DNA of 64,000 nt from an uncultured Steroidobacter sp. (GTDB taxonomy: Bacteria; Pseudomonadota; Gammaproteobacteria; Steroidobacterales; Steroidobacteraceae), in the NCBI GenBank assembly GCA_937864115.1, contig CALMII010000009.1:1-64000 (forward strand), written 5' to 3'. Positions 20,731 to 30,167 of this stretch are shown piece after piece. Position 1 is the first letter of the stretch. Each line of letters begins with the position of its first letter. The translations under genes and the position numbers were made by a program. Under the pieces are notes generated by a model. It was not told the origin of the DNA and did no database searches. It saw only the letters and a program-made list of their open reading frames with translations.

Positions 20731-21999
20731 TTACTGTCGGGGTTCGTGCGGAGCATAGGCCTGCCATTCCTTGCCGACGATCAGCCGCGCACCGCGCGTG
20801 AAGGTCATGTACGACCAGGCCCATTGCACCAGCACGATGATGCGGTTGCGGAAGCCGCTGAGTCGATAGATATGTACGAGCAGCCAGACCCACCACGCCA
20901 GCCAGCCCGAGAGTTTCATGCCGAAGATTTCGCAGATGGCGCGGCTGCGGCCGATGGTCGCGAGCTGGCCGAGATTGCGATAGCGGAACGGCGTGCGTGG
21001 TTTGCCGCGCAGATCATTGCGGATCATGTCGGCGGCGTAGATGCCCTGCTGCATGGCGACGAGCGCGACGCCCGGCAGCGGCTTGCCGTCCTCGCCATTG
21101 CAGTGCGCGAGATCGCCGGCCACGAAGACTTCGGGATGCTCCGGCAGCGTGAGATCGTCCTTCACGACGACGCGACCTACCGGATCGACCGCCGTACCCA
21201 GCGTGCGGCCGATGTCGGCGGCGCGCACGCCCGCAGCCCATAGCACGGTGGATGCGGCGACCTGTTCGTTGCCGATCGTCACGCCCTGCGCCGTGACGTT
21301 CGTGACGCGCGCCGACGTCCACACCTGCACGCCGAGGGATTCGAGATCGCGCATGGCGCGCGCGGCGAGCTTTGGAGCGAACGACGGCAGGATGCGTGGG
21401 CCCGCTTCCACCAGGATGACGCGCGTCTGACGCGGATCGATGGTGCGGAAGTCGCGCGCCAGCGTGTAGCGGCTCATCTCGCCGATGGCGCCGGCGAGTT
21501 CGACGCCCGTCGGTCCGCCGCCCACGACGACGAAGGTGAGGTGCTGCCGTCGCAGCGCGATGTCGTTCTCGCGCTCGGCCGCTTCGAACGCTTCCAGTAC
21601 GCGACGGCGGATCTCGGTCGCCTGCGGCAGGTTCTTGAGGCCTGGCGCATGCGGCTCCCAGTCCTCGCGACCGAAGTACGCGTGCTGCGCGCCGCAGGCG
21701 AGCAGCAGATAGTCATAGGGAAATTCGCCGCAGTCCGTCACGACGACGCGACCTGCGATGTCGATGCGTTCGGCGCTCGCCTTGATCACGCGCGCATTGC
21801 CGCGCGACAGCAGGCTGCGGATCGGTGCGGCGATTTCCGCCGGACTCAGCGCCGCCATCGCCACCTGGTAGAGCAGCGGCTGGAACAGGTGATGGTTCTC
21901 GCGATCGATGACGGTGATATCGACCTCTTTCAGCCGGCGCATGCGACGCGCTGCATTGAGCCCGGCGAATCCGGCGCCCACCACGACGATCCGTTTCAA
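20731..21999 (-). CDS. ndh: Type II NADH:quinone dehydrogenase (Ndh-like)
   Basis: This 422-residue flavoprotein has an FAD-binding GAGFAGLNAARRM at the N-terminus, an NADH-binding VVVGGGPTGVELAGAIGE and the conserved VFVAGDLAHC. A hydrophobic C-terminal segment (LAWWVWLLVHIYRL, IIVLVQWAWSYMTF) would hold it on the inner membrane. It would pass electrons from NADH to quinone without pumping protons. The start is a TTG preceded by aggtgagga; no ATG fits the N-terminal strand. It follows the nudix gene by 11 bases. Confidence 0.93.
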   Translation of the reverse strand: MKRIVVVGAGFAGLNAARRMRRLKEVDITVIDRENHHLFQPLLYQVAMAALSPAEIAAPIRSLLSRGNARVIKASAERIDIAGRVVVTDCGEFPYDYLLLACGAQHAYFGREDWEPHAPGLKNLPQATEIRRRVLEAFEAAERENDIALRRQHLTFVVVGGGPTGVELAGAIGEMSRYTLARDFRTIDPRQTRVILVEAGPRILPSFAPKLAARAMRDLESLGVQVWTSARVTNVTAQGVTIGNEQVAASTVLWAAGVRAADIGRTLGTAVDPVGRVVVKDDLTLPEHPEVFVAGDLAHCNGEDGKPLPGVALVAMQQGIYAADMIRNDLRGKPRTPFRYRNLGQLATIGRSRAICEIFGMKLSGWLAWWVWLLVHIYRLSGFRNRIIVLVQWAWSYMTFTRGARLIVGKEWQAYAPHEPRQ

Positions 22000-22010
22000 T
22001 CCTCACCTCT

Positions 22011-22448
22011 TCAGTCGGCGCGATGTGTGCTGCCGTCCATCTTGTCGCGCGCCCATTCGAGCACCGGCTCCACGCGCGGCGACACCAGTTTCAATGCGCC
22101 GTCGAAGTCGACCCAGCGGTATTCGTTGTGTTCGGGACGCCCGAGCTCCTCGATCACCGGCAGCGTGACTTCGACCGTGCGGGTTCGCGCGATGTAGTAG
22201 CGCGCCACCTTGCCGCGGCTGTAGGGACCGGTTTCGGTGTGATCCCGCCCCCAGATGAATTCCAGATCGTCGATCAGCGATTCCTCCCGCACTTCGCGGA
22301 TCGCGGCCGCCAGCGGCTCCTCGCCGGCCTCGACCATTCCCTTGGGAAAATCCCAATGATTGAAGGCGCGCAACAGCAGGAAGCGCCAGCCGTCGTGGGT
22401 TTCTCGCGCAACCACCACACCAGCCGACAATCTCGTGGTTCGGGGCAT
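22011..22448 (-). CDS. NUDIX hydrolase
   Basis: This 145-residue protein carries a Nudix box at residues 37-59 (GMVEAGEEPLAAAIREVREES), in which the two glutamates of REVREE are present and the usual glycine near the end is serine. The DFPKG start and the late RPEHNEYRWVDFDGA segment resemble bis(5'-nucleosyl)-tetraphosphatase (Ap4A hydrolase)-like members, but the substrate is not certain. It is the first gene of a minus-strand operon with ndh and the small acetyltransferase, and is divergent from oxyR. Confidence 0.88.
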   Translation of the reverse strand: MPRTTRLSAGVVVARETHDGWRFLLLRAFNHWDFPKGMVEAGEEPLAAAIREVREESLIDDLEFIWGRDHTETGPYSRGKVARYYIARTRTVEVTLPVIEELGRPEHNEYRWVDFDGALKLVSPRVEPVLEWARDKMDGSTHRAD

Positions 22449-22551
22449 GCGGCCAAGTATATAAGGGCAACCTGCGCGTGGCTGCTGCGGTCTTCAGCAT
22501 GTGTCGTGCATGCAAGACCGCTCTTGCATGTCGATGGCTTGCCCCCATTCG

Positions 22552-22566
22552 ATAGCCTATGACTAT
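22552..22566. promoter_or_regulatory. Candidate OxyR-binding half-site (ATAG-N7-CTAT)
   Basis: The 15-base element ATAG, seven bases, CTAT exactly fits the core of an OxyR recognition half. A weaker ATGG-N7-CCAT palindrome is at 22534-22548, centred 18 bases upstream. The site begins 65 bases before the oxyR start codon and faces the nudix operon on the other side. OxyR commonly represses its own gene from such a place. Confidence 0.5.
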
Positions 22567-22616
22567 TGGAGGCTGCGTGGCATCATGCCCCGCCCCATGG
22601 TCCGGTCCCCGCACTC

Positions 22617-23507
22617 ATGAACCTGCGCGATCTTCGTTACTTCGTGGCCCTGGCCGACACCCGTCATTTCGGCAAGGCGGCCGAGCGGTCGTTCGTCAGC
22701 CAGCCGACGCTGTCGGCACAGATCAAGAAACTCGAGAACTATCTCGGCGTGCAGCTGATCGAACGTCAGCCGCGCAAGGTGACCCTGACGGAAACCGGCA
22801 TGAAGATCCTGCCGCTCGCCCGCAGCATCCTGCAGGAAAGCGATGAGATCGTGTCGCTGGCGCGCAATGAACACGATCCGCTGTCGGGGAAACTGAAGGT
22901 CGCACTGATTCCCACCATCGGCCCGTACCTGCTGCCGCTGGTGGCGCGCAAGCTGCGCAAGCAGCTGCCGCAGCTCAAGGTGATGCTGTACGAGTACCAG
23001 ACGCAGCCCCTGCTCGACCGGCTGCGCGACGGCGAGATCGAACTCGGCATCCTGGCCTTGCCCGTGCCCCACGACGGGCTCGAAACGCGCGATCTCTATG
23101 AAGAGCCGTTCACCGTCGCCGTGCCGAACCAGCATCCGCTGGCGAAGAAGCCGAACGTGAAACTGGACGACCTCACCGGCGAGAACCTGCTGCTGCTCGA
23201 AGACGGGCATTGCCTGCGCGATCAGGCGCTCGACGTCTGCAGCCACATCGACGTGAAGGAGAACGACGACTATCGCGCCACCAGCCTGGAAACATTGCGC
23301 CAGATGGTGGCCGCAGGGCTCGGCATCACGCTGCTGCCGGAGCTGGCAACGCAAGGGCCGTTTGGTTCGGGTCACGGATTGACGGTGAAGAGCTTCGCGC
23401 GGCCGGTGCCGACGCGGACGGTCGGCGCCGTATGGCGCAAGAGCAGCGCGCGATCCGAAGCGATCGATGCCGTGTGCGAAGTCATCCGCACGACCCTGAA
23501 AGGATGA
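22617..23507 (+). CDS. oxyR: OxyR, LysR-family hydrogen-peroxide sensor
   Basis: This 296-residue regulator starts at the ATG at 22617, giving the usual LysR N-terminus MNLRDLRYFVALADTRHFGKAA. The peroxide-sensing pair is present in EDGHCLRDQALDVC at Cys199 and Cys208, the same numbers as in E. coli OxyR. Oxidation would form a disulfide and switch the protein to an activator of antioxidant genes. It is followed within five bases by a copper-chaperone-like gene and then a lipase-like gene. Identification is secure. Confidence 0.95.
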   Translation: MNLRDLRYFVALADTRHFGKAAERSFVSQPTLSAQIKKLENYLGVQLIERQPRKVTLTETGMKILPLARSILQESDEIVSLARNEHDPLSGKLKVALIPTIGPYLLPLVARKLRKQLPQLKVMLYEYQTQPLLDRLRDGEIELGILALPVPHDGLETRDLYEEPFTVAVPNQHPLAKKPNVKLDDLTGENLLLLEDGHCLRDQALDVCSHIDVKENDDYRATSLETLRQMVAAGLGITLLPELATQGPFGSGHGLTVKSFARPVPTRTVGAVWRKSSARSEAIDAVCEVIRTTLKG

Positions 23508-23511
23508 AACC

Positions 23512-23946
23512 ATGAAGCCTCGCCGATCGTTGCTGATGGCAGCGCTTGCGCTGATCGCGCTGCATGGCTGCGGCCAGGCACAGGGGCCGTCAGTGACGGT
23601 TCGCGATGCATGGTCGCCCGCGGCACCGCCGGGCGCCGCCGTCGTGGCGATCTACGGCGAGCTGATCGCCGATCGCGATGATGTATTGATTCGAATCAGG
23701 ACGCCGGCAGCGGACAGGGTCGAACTGCATGCAACGAGCGAAGAGAACGGCATGATGAAGATGCGTCCGGTCACGCGGCTGGAACTGAAGGCCGGTACGC
23801 CCGTGCAGCTCGCGCCGGGCGGCATGCACCTCATGGTCATGGGCTTGCATGAGCCGATTGCCGCAGGCGGCGAAATCCCGGTGACCTTCGAGTTCGAGCA
23901 CGCCGGAAAAATTGCGGTGAGCGCGCGGGTGAACGCGCCGCAATGA
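23512..23946 (+). CDS. PCu(A)C-type copper chaperone (DUF461), lipoprotein-like
   Basis: This 144-residue protein has an N-terminal signal ending LIALHGCGQ, a possible lipobox. The copper-binding layout of the PCu(A)C family follows: VELHATSEENGMMKMRPV, then LAPGGMHLMVMGL. The His and Met residues in these two stretches are the expected copper ligands. Family members deliver copper to the CuA centre of cytochrome oxidase in the periplasm. It starts five bases after oxyR and overlaps the next gene by four bases. Confidence 0.9.
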   Translation: MKPRRSLLMAALALIALHGCGQAQGPSVTVRDAWSPAAPPGAAVVAIYGELIADRDDVLIRIRTPAADRVELHATSEENGMMKMRPVTRLELKAGTPVQLAPGGMHLMVMGLHEPIAAGGEIPVTFEFEHAGKIAVSARVNAPQ

Positions 23947-25190
23947 CCGCGCCCTCGCCCGACATCAGCGACCTGCACGACGAACAGATCGTTGCCCTGC
24001 TGCGCACCGGCGCGCACGCGGTGTTGCTCGGCGCCTACTTCGGCGATGTCGCCTATCGCGAGCTGAGTCATCTGGCGCGGCTCGCCGCCATCCGCCGCGA
24101 CGAACGCGGCCAGCGCGTCTTCATTCTGCCCGGCATCATGGGCTCGCGGCTCGCCGACGTCGGCACCACGCCCGTGGGCCTGGTGTGGCTGCATCCCGGC
24201 GCGGTCGGCGCGGGCTCGCTGTCGAGTCTCGCGCTGCCCGGATCGCCGTCGCTGCGCGCCGTCGGCATCATGCTGCCCGGCTATCTCAAGCTGAAACTGT
24301 CGCTGGAGATCGCGGGCTTCCGGCCGGTGTTTCATCCCTTCGACTGGCGGCGCGATCTCGTCGAACTCGGCCGCGAATTCCTGCAGGCCGTCGAACAGTG
24401 CGCCGATCGCAAGGTACTCGTGGTCGCGCACAGCATGGGCGGACTCGTGGCGCGCGCCGCGATGGCGCAGGACTCGCACGACCGGATCGAACGGCTGGTG
24501 CAGCTCGGCGCGCCGAATCACGGCTCCTACGCGCCGTTGCTCGCGTTGCGCGCCGTCTATCCCACCGTGCGCAAGATCGCCGCACTCGATCAGCATCACA
24601 CTGCCGAAGAACTGGCGCGCGATGTGTTCCGGACGCTGCCGGGACTGTATGAACTGTTGCCCGAGCCGCTGTTCGATCCTGCCTCCTGGCCGCGCGATGC
24701 ACTCGTGCCGCAACCCTCGCTGCTCGCGCGCTCGCGTCAGTCGCGCTCGCATCTCGCCGACGCCGACGAACGCTGCCTGCTGATCGCCGGCACGAGCCAG
24801 GAAACCGTGGTGGCCGCGGACGTGCACGACGAGGAATTCGCATTCACGGTGCGGCGCGATGGCGATGGCACCGTGCCGCTGCCGCTCGCGCGATGGCGCG
24901 GCGCGCGAACGTGGTTCGTTGCCGAGAATCATGGCGCGCTGACCCAGAACAACACCGTGCTCGCGGCGGTGGATGAACTGCTGCGTCAGGGCGATACGCG
25001 GCGATTGCCGGATCGGGCACCGAAGGCGGATCAGTCCGGCGAACGTCGCGTGCTGGAAAGCGAACTGCGCCGCCAGGCCGTGCACAAGGTGCGCTGGGAC
25101 GAACTCTCGCTCGACAGCCGGCGCCGGATTCTCGATCCGGTGCTCACGCCGGAATTCCTGGGCGTCAACAAAACGACGGACGTTACGTAA
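23943..25190 (+). CDS. LCAT/lipase-like alpha/beta hydrolase
   Basis: This 415-residue protein has VFILPGIMGSRL (oxyanion region), HPFDWRRDLVELG and the nucleophile elbow VVAHSMGGLVARAAM with Ser164. A likely acid in GDGTVPLPLARW and a His in AENHGAL complete the triad, in the order seen in lecithin:cholesterol acyltransferase-like enzymes. No signal peptide is evident, so it may be cytosolic or secreted by another route. It overlaps the copper-chaperone-like gene by four bases (ATGA). The substrate is unknown. Confidence 0.85.
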   Translation: MTAPSPDISDLHDEQIVALLRTGAHAVLLGAYFGDVAYRELSHLARLAAIRRDERGQRVFILPGIMGSRLADVGTTPVGLVWLHPGAVGAGSLSSLALPGSPSLRAVGIMLPGYLKLKLSLEIAGFRPVFHPFDWRRDLVELGREFLQAVEQCADRKVLVVAHSMGGLVARAAMAQDSHDRIERLVQLGAPNHGSYAPLLALRAVYPTVRKIAALDQHHTAEELARDVFRTLPGLYELLPEPLFDPASWPRDALVPQPSLLARSRQSRSHLADADERCLLIAGTSQETVVAADVHDEEFAFTVRRDGDGTVPLPLARWRGARTWFVAENHGALTQNNTVLAAVDELLRQGDTRRLPDRAPKADQSGERRVLESELRRQAVHKVRWDELSLDSRRRILDPVLTPEFLGVNKTTDVT

Positions 25191-25206
25191 AGGACCTGCC
25201 CTCTTC

Positions 25207-25260
25207 TGTAGGTCAGGCTTCAGCCTGACTCTTGAGAGGCCGGCTAAAGCCGGCCCCACA
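25207..25260. repeat. Family A palindromic repeat, copy 5
   Basis: The element has tgtaggtcaggcttcagcc followed by ggccggctaaagccggcc, 17 bases after the lipase-like gene. It would fold into two adjacent hairpins in the 3' end of the oxyR operon transcript. Confidence 0.8.
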
Positions 25261-25358
25261 GGAAGAGGCATCATCCCTCAAGCCCTCCGTCCTCCGGACG
25301 ATATCTGACTCAGGCGACGCAACACGCATCGCCGCGTCATTCATCCCGAGGAACGTAC

Positions 25359-26204
25359 GTGTCCGTGTCGCCGCGACTGCTACGACTGCCCGCAGGCACG
25401 CTCGTCGCCACCTTGCTGCTCAGCAGTTGCGGCGGTGGTGGCGGCAGCAGCGACGCGCCCGCGAGTCCCGCGCAGGTGGCGCCACCGCGTGCCGTCTCAC
25501 AGTCGGATCTGCAGATCGCGCAGCTTCTGTACGCGGGCACGCCGCGTACGCCGGCCGGCTTCTATCAGGAAACCCGGCCGTCGGGTCAGGACCACGTATC
25601 GACGGTGCATCTGAAGAACACGGACATCGATCCGTCGCTGTCCGCGCCGCTGCCGCAGCACGAGCTGTGCACGGACGACTGGAGCATCGCACTCGACTGG
25701 TCCGAAACCAGCGCGCAGCAGGCTGCGCAGTATGCCGACCTCGTCGCGACCGACGACGACGCGCGCTACTTCGAATTCGCGCGCAGCCGTTCCGGCGATC
25801 CGGATTTCCATCTGCGCGAGCGCGTATTCAAGTGTGCGTATCTGAACCGCGCGACCGCGGACCTGCGCGCTCCCGAAGGCTCGGCCGGTCAACTGAATCT
25901 GCGCCCGCTGGTCGCGGAAGAGCTGCGCACGCTGTCCGAGTACCTGTGGCAGTTCACGGGCTACAACAACTTCGGCCACGTCGTGCTCAAGAGCAGCGGC
26001 ACGACCGCGGCCGCGACGCTGACGCACACGCTGGTCATGGCGAATCTGGAACGTGGCGGAATCTCTGCCGGCTGCGACCGCATCGACGTAGTCGCGTGGC
26101 GTCACACCGTCGACACGACCTCCGGTGCGCTGCAGCTCGACGTGGAAACGCTGTGGAGTTTCGGCGCCCGCGAGAGTGCGGGCGGCGGAGAGCTTTGCCA
26201 GTAG
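25359..26204 (+). CDS. Uncharacterised lipoprotein
   Basis: The GTG start follows a gagga ribosome-binding site. The 281-residue product has a lipoprotein signal (LLLSSCGGGGGSS; Cys near residue 24) with a Gly/Ser tether, then no domain I recognise. Visible are four later cysteines (ELCTDDW, VFKCAYL, SAGCDRI, GELCQ) that could form two disulfides, and a conserved-looking centre (LRERVFKCAYLNRATADL). It is followed by a converging S41 protease gene of similar lipoprotein type; a functional link is not shown. Confidence 0.75.
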   Translation: MSVSPRLLRLPAGTLVATLLLSSCGGGGGSSDAPASPAQVAPPRAVSQSDLQIAQLLYAGTPRTPAGFYQETRPSGQDHVSTVHLKNTDIDPSLSAPLPQHELCTDDWSIALDWSETSAQQAAQYADLVATDDDARYFEFARSRSGDPDFHLRERVFKCAYLNRATADLRAPEGSAGQLNLRPLVAEELRTLSEYLWQFTGYNNFGHVVLKSSGTTAAATLTHTLVMANLERGGISAGCDRIDVVAWRHTVDTTSGALQLDVETLWSFGARESAGGGELCQ

Positions 26205-26220
26205 GAAGCAGTGCTCCGCC

Positions 26221-26277
26221 TGTGGGGCCGGCTTCAGCCGGCCGCTACAGCTCAGGCCGGCTGAAGCCGGCCCCACA
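26221..26277. repeat. Family A palindromic repeat, copy 6
   Basis: Here both halves are of the ggccggc type: tgtggggccggcttcagcc, then gctacagctca, then ggccggctgaagccggcc and ccaca. It lies between the converging lipoprotein and S41 protease genes. Confidence 0.8.
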
Positions 26278-26307
26278 GTAAGAGGAAGAGGAAGAAGGAG
26301 ACCCTTC

Positions 26308-27894
26308 TCAGTGCCGCAGGATGCGGTTCTCGCGCAGCGGCGAACGAGGCAGGTAGCCTTCGCTTGGCGTTGCGCCGAACTGCGTCTTGCCGAGCACCAC
26401 CGGACCGGATGGCGGTGTCGGGCAGCTGCCGGTCCCGATGTGTTGCAATGCTGCAGCGAGGCGCGCTTCGCCGACGTCGCCGAGTGCATGAGTGAAATCG
26501 TCCAGCACCGCGCAGCCGGGAATTTCGGTGCCGGCGCTGCCAACGACGTTCTCCGGCGAGAAGCCATCGGTGTAGTCGCCGAAGCCCATGGCATTCACGC
26601 CTTTGAACTGGATGGTGAAGTACGTCGTGCCGCAGTTGGGTGTCGCGTAGAAACCGTACGGCTTGCCGCACGTCGTGCCGCCGATCTGGATGACCTCGAC
26701 ACCCACACCGCGCAGGCCGTTGATGATCGACTCGCTCGCCGAGCAGGTGCCGGAACCCGTCAGTACATAGACGCGACCGAGATTCAGTGTCGGCAGCGCG
26801 GCACCGGCATCGGAGTCGTCGAAGAAAGGCATGGGCGCCAGCGATTCACCCGTGACCGGGTCGGTGTTCGGATACTTGTCGTTGAAGGTCAGGCGTTCGA
26901 ATGTCTTGCCATTGGTGCGGCTCGGGCCGGCGATCATGTAAGCCAGCTCGCTTGCGATGTAGAGATAGCCGCCGCCGTTGTAACGGATGTCCAGCACCAG
27001 TTCGGAAATGCCCGTGACGTTCAGCGTGTTGACTGCGCTGATGAGCTGCGCTTCCGCCGTGGCGATGTGGTCGTTGAACAGCAGGTAGCCGATGCGGTCG
27101 GTGGTCGGGTTGATCACCTTGACGTTCTGCACCGGGACCGAGGTGATGCTCGCGGAAGTCATCGATACGGTGCGCTGCACACCAGCGGCCGACCGCATCA
27201 CGAACTGATGCGCTTCACCGATGTTCTCCGGAAACAGTCCGTCGTTCAGGGTGTCGACGTCGTTGCCGGACACCGCATCTGCGCCATCGATCCGCAACAC
27301 GGTGTCGCCGCGCTGCACGCCTTGTGCAGCGGCCGGCGAGCCGGGCTCGACGTAGGCGACGCGGATTTCGCGAGGCGGCCGGTCCGCGACGAGGAACCAC
27401 TGCGCGCCATAACCCGCCGACACGCCGGACTGCGACAGCGACTCCCAGACCTCCGTGGGATAGGTGAAGTGAAACTTGTCTTTCGGCGTGCCGCTCGCCG
27501 TGACCTGCGAAGTCCTCAGCAGATCGAAGAACTGTTCGGTGTCGTTGTACGCACGCGGATCGAGATCCGGCAATTCGCGATACCAGAGATACGTGTCGTT
27601 GCTCCACGAGCGCAGCCAGTTGTTCTCGGCGGCGATCGAGCCCGGCTTGTCGGGATAGGCCTGGCCGGTGACGGGGCTGCTGCCCGAACGCGGCGCGGCG
27701 CAGAGATTCGCCAGTCCCTTGTAGGTCGGATAGACGCCGGCGGAGTACGACACCGTGCTGCCGTTCTGTCCATTGCTGCTCGCGCCTTTCTGCGAGCTGC
27801 TCTGCCCGCCGCAACCGGCGAGCAGCAGGGCGCCTGCGCACAACGCGCCAACCGGAATCGGGAATTTCACGAAGAAATCTCTGCCAGCGATCAT
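26308..27894 (-). CDS. S41-family (C-terminal-processing) serine peptidase lipoprotein
   Basis: This 528-residue protein begins with a lipoprotein signal (AGALLLAGCGG). A PDZ-like region (about 165-235: EPGSPAAAQGVQRGDTVLRIDG) precedes the S41 catalytic domain. Catalytic features are GTCSASESIINGLRG, with the serine nucleophile before ASE, and GGTTCGKPYGF, with the lysine partner. LVLDIRYNGGGYL is the usual core strand. It would cleave proteins in the periplasm or at the outer membrane; the target is unknown. Confidence 0.9.
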   Translation of the reverse strand: MIAGRDFFVKFPIPVGALCAGALLLAGCGGQSSSQKGASSNGQNGSTVSYSAGVYPTYKGLANLCAAPRSGSSPVTGQAYPDKPGSIAAENNWLRSWSNDTYLWYRELPDLDPRAYNDTEQFFDLLRTSQVTASGTPKDKFHFTYPTEVWESLSQSGVSAGYGAQWFLVADRPPREIRVAYVEPGSPAAAQGVQRGDTVLRIDGADAVSGNDVDTLNDGLFPENIGEAHQFVMRSAAGVQRTVSMTSASITSVPVQNVKVINPTTDRIGYLLFNDHIATAEAQLISAVNTLNVTGISELVLDIRYNGGGYLYIASELAYMIAGPSRTNGKTFERLTFNDKYPNTDPVTGESLAPMPFFDDSDAGAALPTLNLGRVYVLTGSGTCSASESIINGLRGVGVEVIQIGGTTCGKPYGFYATPNCGTTYFTIQFKGVNAMGFGDYTDGFSPENVVGSAGTEIPGCAVLDDFTHALGDVGEARLAAALQHIGTGSCPTPPSGPVVLGKTQFGATPSEGYLPRSPLRENRILRH

Positions 27895-28000
27895 GCCGTC
27901 CTCCTGACGTCAGTCATCGCGGCAATGTAATACACAACGCCGCCGCCCACACCGGGCGCCGCGGAACGAAGCGCGATGCAGTTCACAGGATCAGGAAGAA

Positions 28001-29353
28001 TCAGGGACCCTGGACGGTGAAACCGATCGTGGTCATGCCGTTGTCGCTGGCCGCGAACACCGCACCGCCGTGCATCGCGGCGACCGCCTTGACGATGGCG
28101 AGGCCGAGGCCGTGATTCTCGCCGCCGCCGCTGCGGGCGCGGTCGCCGCGATAGAAGCGATCGAACAGTCGCGGCAGGGCTTCCTGCGGAATGCTGCCGG
28201 GATTGCGAACGGCGATGCGCGCGTGATCGGCGCGCGATTCCACCTGCACGGTGATCTGCGCGCCGCGCTCGGCGTGTTCGATCGCGTTCTGCAGGAGGTT
28301 CGTCATGGCGCGTCCGAGCAGCGACGGTTCGATGCAGGCGCGCGCGTCGCCTTCCACCTGCACGCTCATGTCGGCGTCTTCGAGCAGGAACTCCATGAAC
28401 TCGACCGTGCGTTCGACTTCCTTCGCCACCGAGACTTCGACGCGGTGCCGCGCGAGTTCGCCGCGATCGGCGCGCGCCAGGAACAGCATGTCGTTGACGA
28501 TGGCGCGCAGCCGCTCCAGTTCTTCCAGATTGGAATACAGGATGTCCTTGAGTTCATCGACGCCACGCTCGCGCGACAGCGTCACCTGCGTCTGGCCGAT
28601 GAGATTGGTCAGGGGCGTGCGCAGTTCGTGCGCCACGTCGGCATTGAAGGCTTCGAGCTGCTGATAGGCGCGTTCGAGCCGGTCCAGTGCGCCGTTGAAG
28701 GAATCGGTGAACTCGGCCAGTTCTTCCGGCAGGTGCGCCGGCTGCAGGCGCGTCGACAGCCGTTCCGGCATCAGCGACTGCGCTTCGAGCGACAGCCGCT
28801 GCATCGGCCGCAGGCCGAGCCGTGCGATGTAGTAGCCGAGCAGCGCCGCGATGATCGTACCGCCGCCCACCAGCGCCACCAGCCAGAGCGTGAACACCTG
28901 CAGCGTCTCGATGAAAGGCGTGGAATCGGCCGCGACCATGACCCGCACGTCGGGACGCTCGCCATTGCCCGGCACGGTGCGGACCAGCGTCTTGCGCGGC
29001 GGCTCGCGATCGCCTTCGGCCAGTACGCCGAAGCCTTCGGCGGCGACGAAGCCGGCGGGCAGCGGATCGCCATACGTGAAGCGCGGATCGTCGCTGAGGA
29101 TGCGGTACTCGATGCGTCCGTCGGCCGGCGTCATGGCCTCGAACTTGTTGCGCACGTGCGTCCAGTCTTCGGCCCGCACGGTCTTGACGATCAGCGGACG
29201 GTTCACTTCCAGGCGCGTGTTCAGTTCGGCGCGCTGATGCCGCAGCAGATCGCGTTCCAGCAGTTCGTGCAGCGCGACGCTGATGAGCGCGAGCAGCACG
29301 AAGCTGGAGATCGCGAACATCACGGCCAGGCGACGGCTGATGGAGAGCGTCAT
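28001..29353 (-). CDS. Heavy-metal-type sensor histidine kinase (CusS/IrlS-like)
   Basis: This 450-residue kinase has two transmembrane helices (about 10-30 and 155-175) around a periplasmic domain and a HAMP linker (about 178-230). His242 lies in VAHELRTPLTNLIGQT, and a HATPase domain has N box (NLLQNAIEHAERG), NPGSIP and GGGENHGLGLAIV. The overall layout is that of CusS/CopS sensors. It overlaps its response regulator gene by four bases. Copper or silver sensing is inferred from family alone; no efflux genes are adjacent. Confidence 0.92.
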   Translation of the reverse strand: MTLSISRRLAVMFAISSFVLLALISVALHELLERDLLRHQRAELNTRLEVNRPLIVKTVRAEDWTHVRNKFEAMTPADGRIEYRILSDDPRFTYGDPLPAGFVAAEGFGVLAEGDREPPRKTLVRTVPGNGERPDVRVMVAADSTPFIETLQVFTLWLVALVGGGTIIAALLGYYIARLGLRPMQRLSLEAQSLMPERLSTRLQPAHLPEELAEFTDSFNGALDRLERAYQQLEAFNADVAHELRTPLTNLIGQTQVTLSRERGVDELKDILYSNLEELERLRAIVNDMLFLARADRGELARHRVEVSVAKEVERTVEFMEFLLEDADMSVQVEGDARACIEPSLLGRAMTNLLQNAIEHAERGAQITVQVESRADHARIAVRNPGSIPQEALPRLFDRFYRGDRARSGGGENHGLGLAIVKAVAAMHGGAVFAASDNGMTTIGFTVQGP

Positions 29354-30036
29354 GCCCGCCCGCTCGACTCGCGTACTTCGAGCACATAGCCCATGCCGCG
29401 GATCGTGTGCAGCAGCGGCGTGGCGAACGGCCCGTCGATCTTGGCGCGCAGCCGCTTGATCGCCACTTCGACCACGTTGGCGTCGCTGTCGAAGTCGACG
29501 CCCCAGACCAGTTCGGCGATGGTCGTCTTCGAGAGGATTTCGCCGTGCCGCCGCGCCAGCGCCGCGAGCAGCGCGAATTCCTTGGCGGTGAGATCGAGCC
29601 GCCGGTTGTCGCGCCAGGCCTTGCGCGCCATCAGATCGATGTGCAGATCGCCGACGTAGAGCTGCGTGGCGTCCTGGCCGCGATTGCGGCGCGTGAGCGC
29701 ATGCAGTCGCGCCACGAGTTCGAGAAACGAGAACGGCTTGACGAGGTAGTCGTCCGCGCCTTCGCGCAGGCCGCGCACGCGATCGTCGACGCCGTCGCGC
29801 GCCGTCAGCATGATGATCGGCGTCTGCTTGCGCGTGCGCACGGCGCTCAGCGTGGCGAAGCCGTCGGCCTTCGGCAGCATCACGTCGAGCACGATCACGT
29901 CGTAGTCGTACTCGAGCGCCCTGTGCTGGCCGTCCAGCCCGTCGCGCGCGACATCGACGGTGTAGCCCTGCTCCGTCAGTCCGCGTTGCAGATAATCCGC
30001 CGTCTTCGGCTCATCTTCGACAATCAGCACCTTCAT
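29350..30036 (-). CDS. CusR/CopR-type response regulator
   Basis: This 228-residue OmpR-family regulator has receiver Asp51 (VIVLDVMLPKADGF), Thr in IIMLTARDG and Lys in YLVKPFSF. The winged-helix domain has DLTAKEFALLAALARRHGEILSK and the end motif HTIRGMGYVLEVRE. It is the first gene of a two-gene operon with the overlapping sensor kinase. The regulated genes are not visible nearby; the PCu(A)C gene is about 6 kb away. Confidence 0.93.
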   Translation of the reverse strand: MKVLIVEDEPKTADYLQRGLTEQGYTVDVARDGLDGQHRALEYDYDVIVLDVMLPKADGFATLSAVRTRKQTPIIMLTARDGVDDRVRGLREGADDYLVKPFSFLELVARLHALTRRNRGQDATQLYVGDLHIDLMARKAWRDNRRLDLTAKEFALLAALARRHGEILSKTTIAELVWGVDFDSDANVVEVAIKRLRAKIDGPFATPLLHTIRGMGYVLEVRESSGRA

Positions 30037-30167
30037 TGCATCGCTTCATTCGGCCGGACGACGGTTCGCCCGGCGTGACTCTACGTCGTACTGCCGGACG
30101 CGGCCACCCTGCGCTCCAGACTGACGGTGTGCTGACAACGGCGTAAGCCTGGGAGGTGCAGTTCTTC

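Noticed and set aside
22011..22614. Longer nudix frame (203 codons) on the minus strand
   Set aside because: It is in a different frame from the Nudix box and runs across the oxyR promoter.
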